Shown here: positions 61,731 to 64,000 of the stretch, piece after piece
Numbering within the stretch: position 1 is the first letter of the stretch
Layout: each line of letters opens with the position of its first letter
Origin: Bacteroidales bacterium
Lineage (GTDB): Bacteria > Bacteroidota > Bacteroidia > Bacteroidales > FEN-979
Length of the DNA stretch: 64,000 bases
Direction: 5' to 3'
Assembly (NCBI GenBank): GCA_030681475.1
Contig: JAUXWT010000011.1
Location: forward strand, 62,001-126,000
Notes under the pieces: generated by a model
Told to the model about the DNA's origin: nothing
Database searches by the model: none
The model's input: the letters and a program-made list of their open reading frames with translations, nothing else
Translations under genes and position numbers: made by a program

Positions 61731-63977
61731 TCATACATTCTCTGTGCCAACAAAATACATGTCAACCTCTCCTTTGTGTTTTGCCGGAACTTTTCCCCGA
61801 TAGGTGCAACTAAACCGGTCTTTTACCTTTTCAAAAGTTGCCCCGCTGATGTTCACTTTATTTGGCGCTCCGGCATTTTCCATCCGTGATGCGGTGTTAA
61901 CGGTATCGCCCCATATGTCGTAGGCAAATTTTTTCAGGCCAACGATCCCGGCAACCACCGGTCCGGTATGAATACCGATGCGAAGTTCAAAAAAAGATTT
62001 TCCAAGGCCTTGTCTCTCAACTTTCATGGCAATCATAAATTTCTGGAATTCCAGCGCTGCGGCAACTACATCGTATGCATGTGTTTTATTGACAACCGGC
62101 AACCCGCCGGCGCACATGTAACTATCACCAATGATCTTGATCTTCTCAATATTATGTCGTGAGATGATGTGATCAAACTCGCTGAAGTAAACGTTGATCT
62201 CATCTACGAGTTCTTCGGCGCTCATAAGTTCGCTGGCCTGGGTAAAATCCTTGAAGTCGGTGAACATAACTGTAACTTCATCAAATCGTTTTGCTTTTGC
62301 CTTACCGGTTAACTTAAGTTCTTCGGCTGTTTCATGCGGCAGGATATTCAGCAGAAGATGATCGGATTGCTTCTTGGCAGCATCAAGCAATTTGTTTGAT
62401 CTCTTCTGGTTCCGGTAGTTCCGGTAAACCAGCAAGGAAACAATAATAAAAAAACCAACAATCCCTGTCATAATATTGCGCTGGTTTTTGCCTTGTCTGA
62501 TTTTTTGCCTGTCTTGTTCAGCCGCGTTCTCTTTTTGAACTCTCTCCCGCTTAAGTGATTCATTCATAAGCTGATCCTTTTTTGAATTCAAATTGATGCT
62601 GTCGTTTATCCGAATGCTCGCTACCGCATAGTACCAGGCATTTTTATAATCTCCGACCTCCTGGTATAACTTTTCAAGGTGAGTGGCCGCGGTTAAGATG
62701 TATTCAAACCTTTCAAATAATACATCCGCTGTTCCAATGTTATAAGATCTTGAAAATTTTTCTATCGCTTCTTTATTACGACCATGCCTCATCAGGAACT
62801 GGCCATACCTGTTATAAAAATTTGACAGGTATATTTTTACGATCCCTGGATCCCTGGAAAGTATCTGTTGTGCTTTATTAAAATAATAATCGGCTGAATC
62901 AGGCAGTTTCTCCAGTTCTTTGAAGTAGGCCATAATCCTGAAATATATATCCGGATTTGTTACCTTGAGTCGTTCAAATTCATCAGGATAGGATTGTTTA
63001 TAAAATTTGCATAGTGTCTTCAGTTGGTCCGTCTCAAGTAAATAGAGGCGGTAAAGGCTGAATTCCCAGAATTTCAGTCTTTTTATTCGCTTTCGGATCG
63101 AAAAATCAATAATATTCTTAACACTGTTTTCATCCAGCTCAATTGTTTTCTGCCGGACTTTAATATACTGAACATACAGATGTGTCCATAACAGGGCAAC
63201 GGAATCGACCGGTTTAATGGTTTCGATTATTTCGCACTCCTTTTGCTTACTTTCAATGGCATCATTGAAAAGCTTGTTTTCATCGTAAAATTTGAACAAC
63301 CGGGAATAGCACTTTATAAGTAAAGCAGGGGCTTCGATCATTTCGGCCATTTCTCTCGCCCGGAGATAATATGTGTAAGCCTCTATCTTTCTCTTTATAA
63401 CCTCATGGCTTTCTCCGATATACAGGTAACTTTCGGCGATCATGGTGTCATTCTTCAATATTTTCGCCATGCCCTGCGCACTTTTGCTGCTCGACATTGC
63501 CATTGTATAATTATTCCGGGACAGGTATGCCCCGGCAAGATTTCGGTATGTACGCCATCGCAGATCAAGGATATTTGATTTCCGGCAGATTAGAAGCGCC
63601 TTGCCTGCATATTCAATACACTTTGTATAATAAATGGCATTGTCGGTTGATTCAAGGTAATTATTATACGCGATGATCTGCAACACAGGACGATTTGCTT
63701 TTTCAGCCACCCGTATTGCTGCTTCGGCCAGGCTGTCGGCTTTATCATAATCCTCGAGATAGTCATTGTAGAAAAATGCCAGCCGTGATAAATAAACGAC
63801 CCGGGAGCTGTCATCGTGCGAATGATTGTATTTGATCCACAAAGAGGCGATGGTGTCCGGCAGAGCATCTTGGGCGGCCAACTGTCCAGGCATCAACAGC
63901 GCGATAAGCAGAAATAAGGCAATGATGAAATGAGCGGTATATGGATCCTGTCCCCTGAATTTTGGCCTTTCTTGCAT
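61731..63977 (-). CDS. TPR-linked class III adenylate cyclase
   Basis: The 748-residue protein has a signal peptide, about ten TPR-like repeats in the periplasmic part (residues about 60-460), a coiled coil, one TM (about 500-520) and a C-terminal class III cyclase domain: DEVTVMFTDFKDFT with the first metal Asp, KIIGDSYMCAGG with the second Asp, and YDIWGDTVNTASRM. The Lys in KIKIIGDS and the Asp in YDIWG are the adenine-specifying residues, so the product should be cAMP. It senses a periplasmic signal through the TPR scaffold. The start codon is inside the window, 23 bases from its end. Confidence 0.9.
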   Translation of the reverse strand: MQERPKFRGQDPYTAHFIIALFLLIALLMPGQLAAQDALPDTIASLWIKYNHSHDDSSRVVYLSRLAFFYNDYLEDYDKADSLAEAAIRVAEKANRPVLQIIAYNNYLESTDNAIYYTKCIEYAGKALLICRKSNILDLRWRTYRNLAGAYLSRNNYTMAMSSSKSAQGMAKILKNDTMIAESYLYIGESHEVIKRKIEAYTYYLRAREMAEMIEAPALLIKCYSRLFKFYDENKLFNDAIESKQKECEIIETIKPVDSVALLWTHLYVQYIKVRQKTIELDENSVKNIIDFSIRKRIKRLKFWEFSLYRLYLLETDQLKTLCKFYKQSYPDEFERLKVTNPDIYFRIMAYFKELEKLPDSADYYFNKAQQILSRDPGIVKIYLSNFYNRYGQFLMRHGRNKEAIEKFSRSYNIGTADVLFERFEYILTAATHLEKLYQEVGDYKNAWYYAVASIRINDSINLNSKKDQLMNESLKRERVQKENAAEQDRQKIRQGKNQRNIMTGIVGFFIIVSLLVYRNYRNQKRSNKLLDAAKKQSDHLLLNILPHETAEELKLTGKAKAKRFDEVTVMFTDFKDFTQASELMSAEELVDEINVYFSEFDHIISRHNIEKIKIIGDSYMCAGGLPVVNKTHAYDVVAAALEFQKFMIAMKVERQGLGKSFFELRIGIHTGPVVAGIVGLKKFAYDIWGDTVNTASRMENAGAPNKVNISGATFEKVKDRFSCTYRGKVPAKHKGEVDMYFVGTENV

Positions 63978-64000
63978 TGTTCAACGATGTTTAACCGCTT

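Overview
The window reads as a chromosome segment of a member of the Bacteroidota, probably a free-living or anaerobic Bacteroidales-like lineage. Evidence: type IX secretion (T9SS) C-terminal sorting domains on several secreted proteins, DUF4270, DUF4907, DUF5916 and DUF3078 families, LytTR regulators paired with Y_Y_Y/propeller histidine kinases, BlaR1-TonB signalling, few Shine-Dalgarno sites, and repeated Bacteroidota-type -7 promoter elements of the form TAnnTTTG. No rRNA, tRNA, CRISPR array, intact transposase or prophage was seen.

Layout. 1-7.2 kb: two convergent metallo-beta-lactamase-fold hydrolases, then a minus-strand short-chain acyl-CoA operon (acyl-CoA dehydrogenase, the fused isobutyryl-CoA mutase IcmF, a divergent butyrate kinase). 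7.3-12.1 kb: gene remnants, a lipoprotein, a thioredoxin-fold protein and a large DUF5916 outer-membrane protein. 12.3-19.7 kb: the most striking locus, a 1193-residue membrane protein joining a DEDDh exonuclease, a Cache sensor, two PAS domains, a CBS pair and a DUF294 nucleotidyltransferase, followed by DUF485, a sodium/acetate-type symporter with a large inserted domain, and an outer-membrane porin. 19.8-24 kb: a minus-strand module with holo-ACP synthase, an acetyl-CoA-synthetase-like enzyme, a free-standing acyl carrier protein and a Kbl-like alpha-oxoamine synthase, then an orphan HicB. 24.3-37.8 kb: an ORF6N protein carrying a 39-bp perfect palindrome, then a LytTR response regulator and a LytS-type histidine kinase that bracket DUF4907, Kelch, S41/BACON and three tandem seven-bladed BNR proteins, most with T9SS signals. 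37.9-40.4 kb: canonical Kbl divergent from an iron alcohol dehydrogenase.

40.4-43.5 kb is a gene graveyard: frameshifts, an in-frame stop and a chimeric junction in at least four neighbouring genes. 43.6-47.8 kb: proline dehydrogenase convergent with a 1077-residue iron-sulfur flavoprotein amino-acid dehydrogenase, with a G-quadruplex/hairpin between the two stop codons. 47.9-50.1 kb: three uncharacterised envelope proteins. 50.4-54.5 kb: glycogen synthase N-domain protein, DUF4270 and glmS. 54.6-64 kb: a drug/metabolite transporter, Fe superoxide dismutase, C-terminal processing protease, alpha/beta hydrolase, a broken BlaR1 with intact BlaI and its promoter/operator, an HdeD-like protein, a small conserved protein and a TPR-linked class III adenylate cyclase.

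Many intergenic gaps hold short-period (7-8 nt) AT-rich repeats, each gap with its own unit. Some of these run into coding sequence and appear to supply start regions or signal peptides. All functional calls come from reading the sequence and recalling families. No database search was run.
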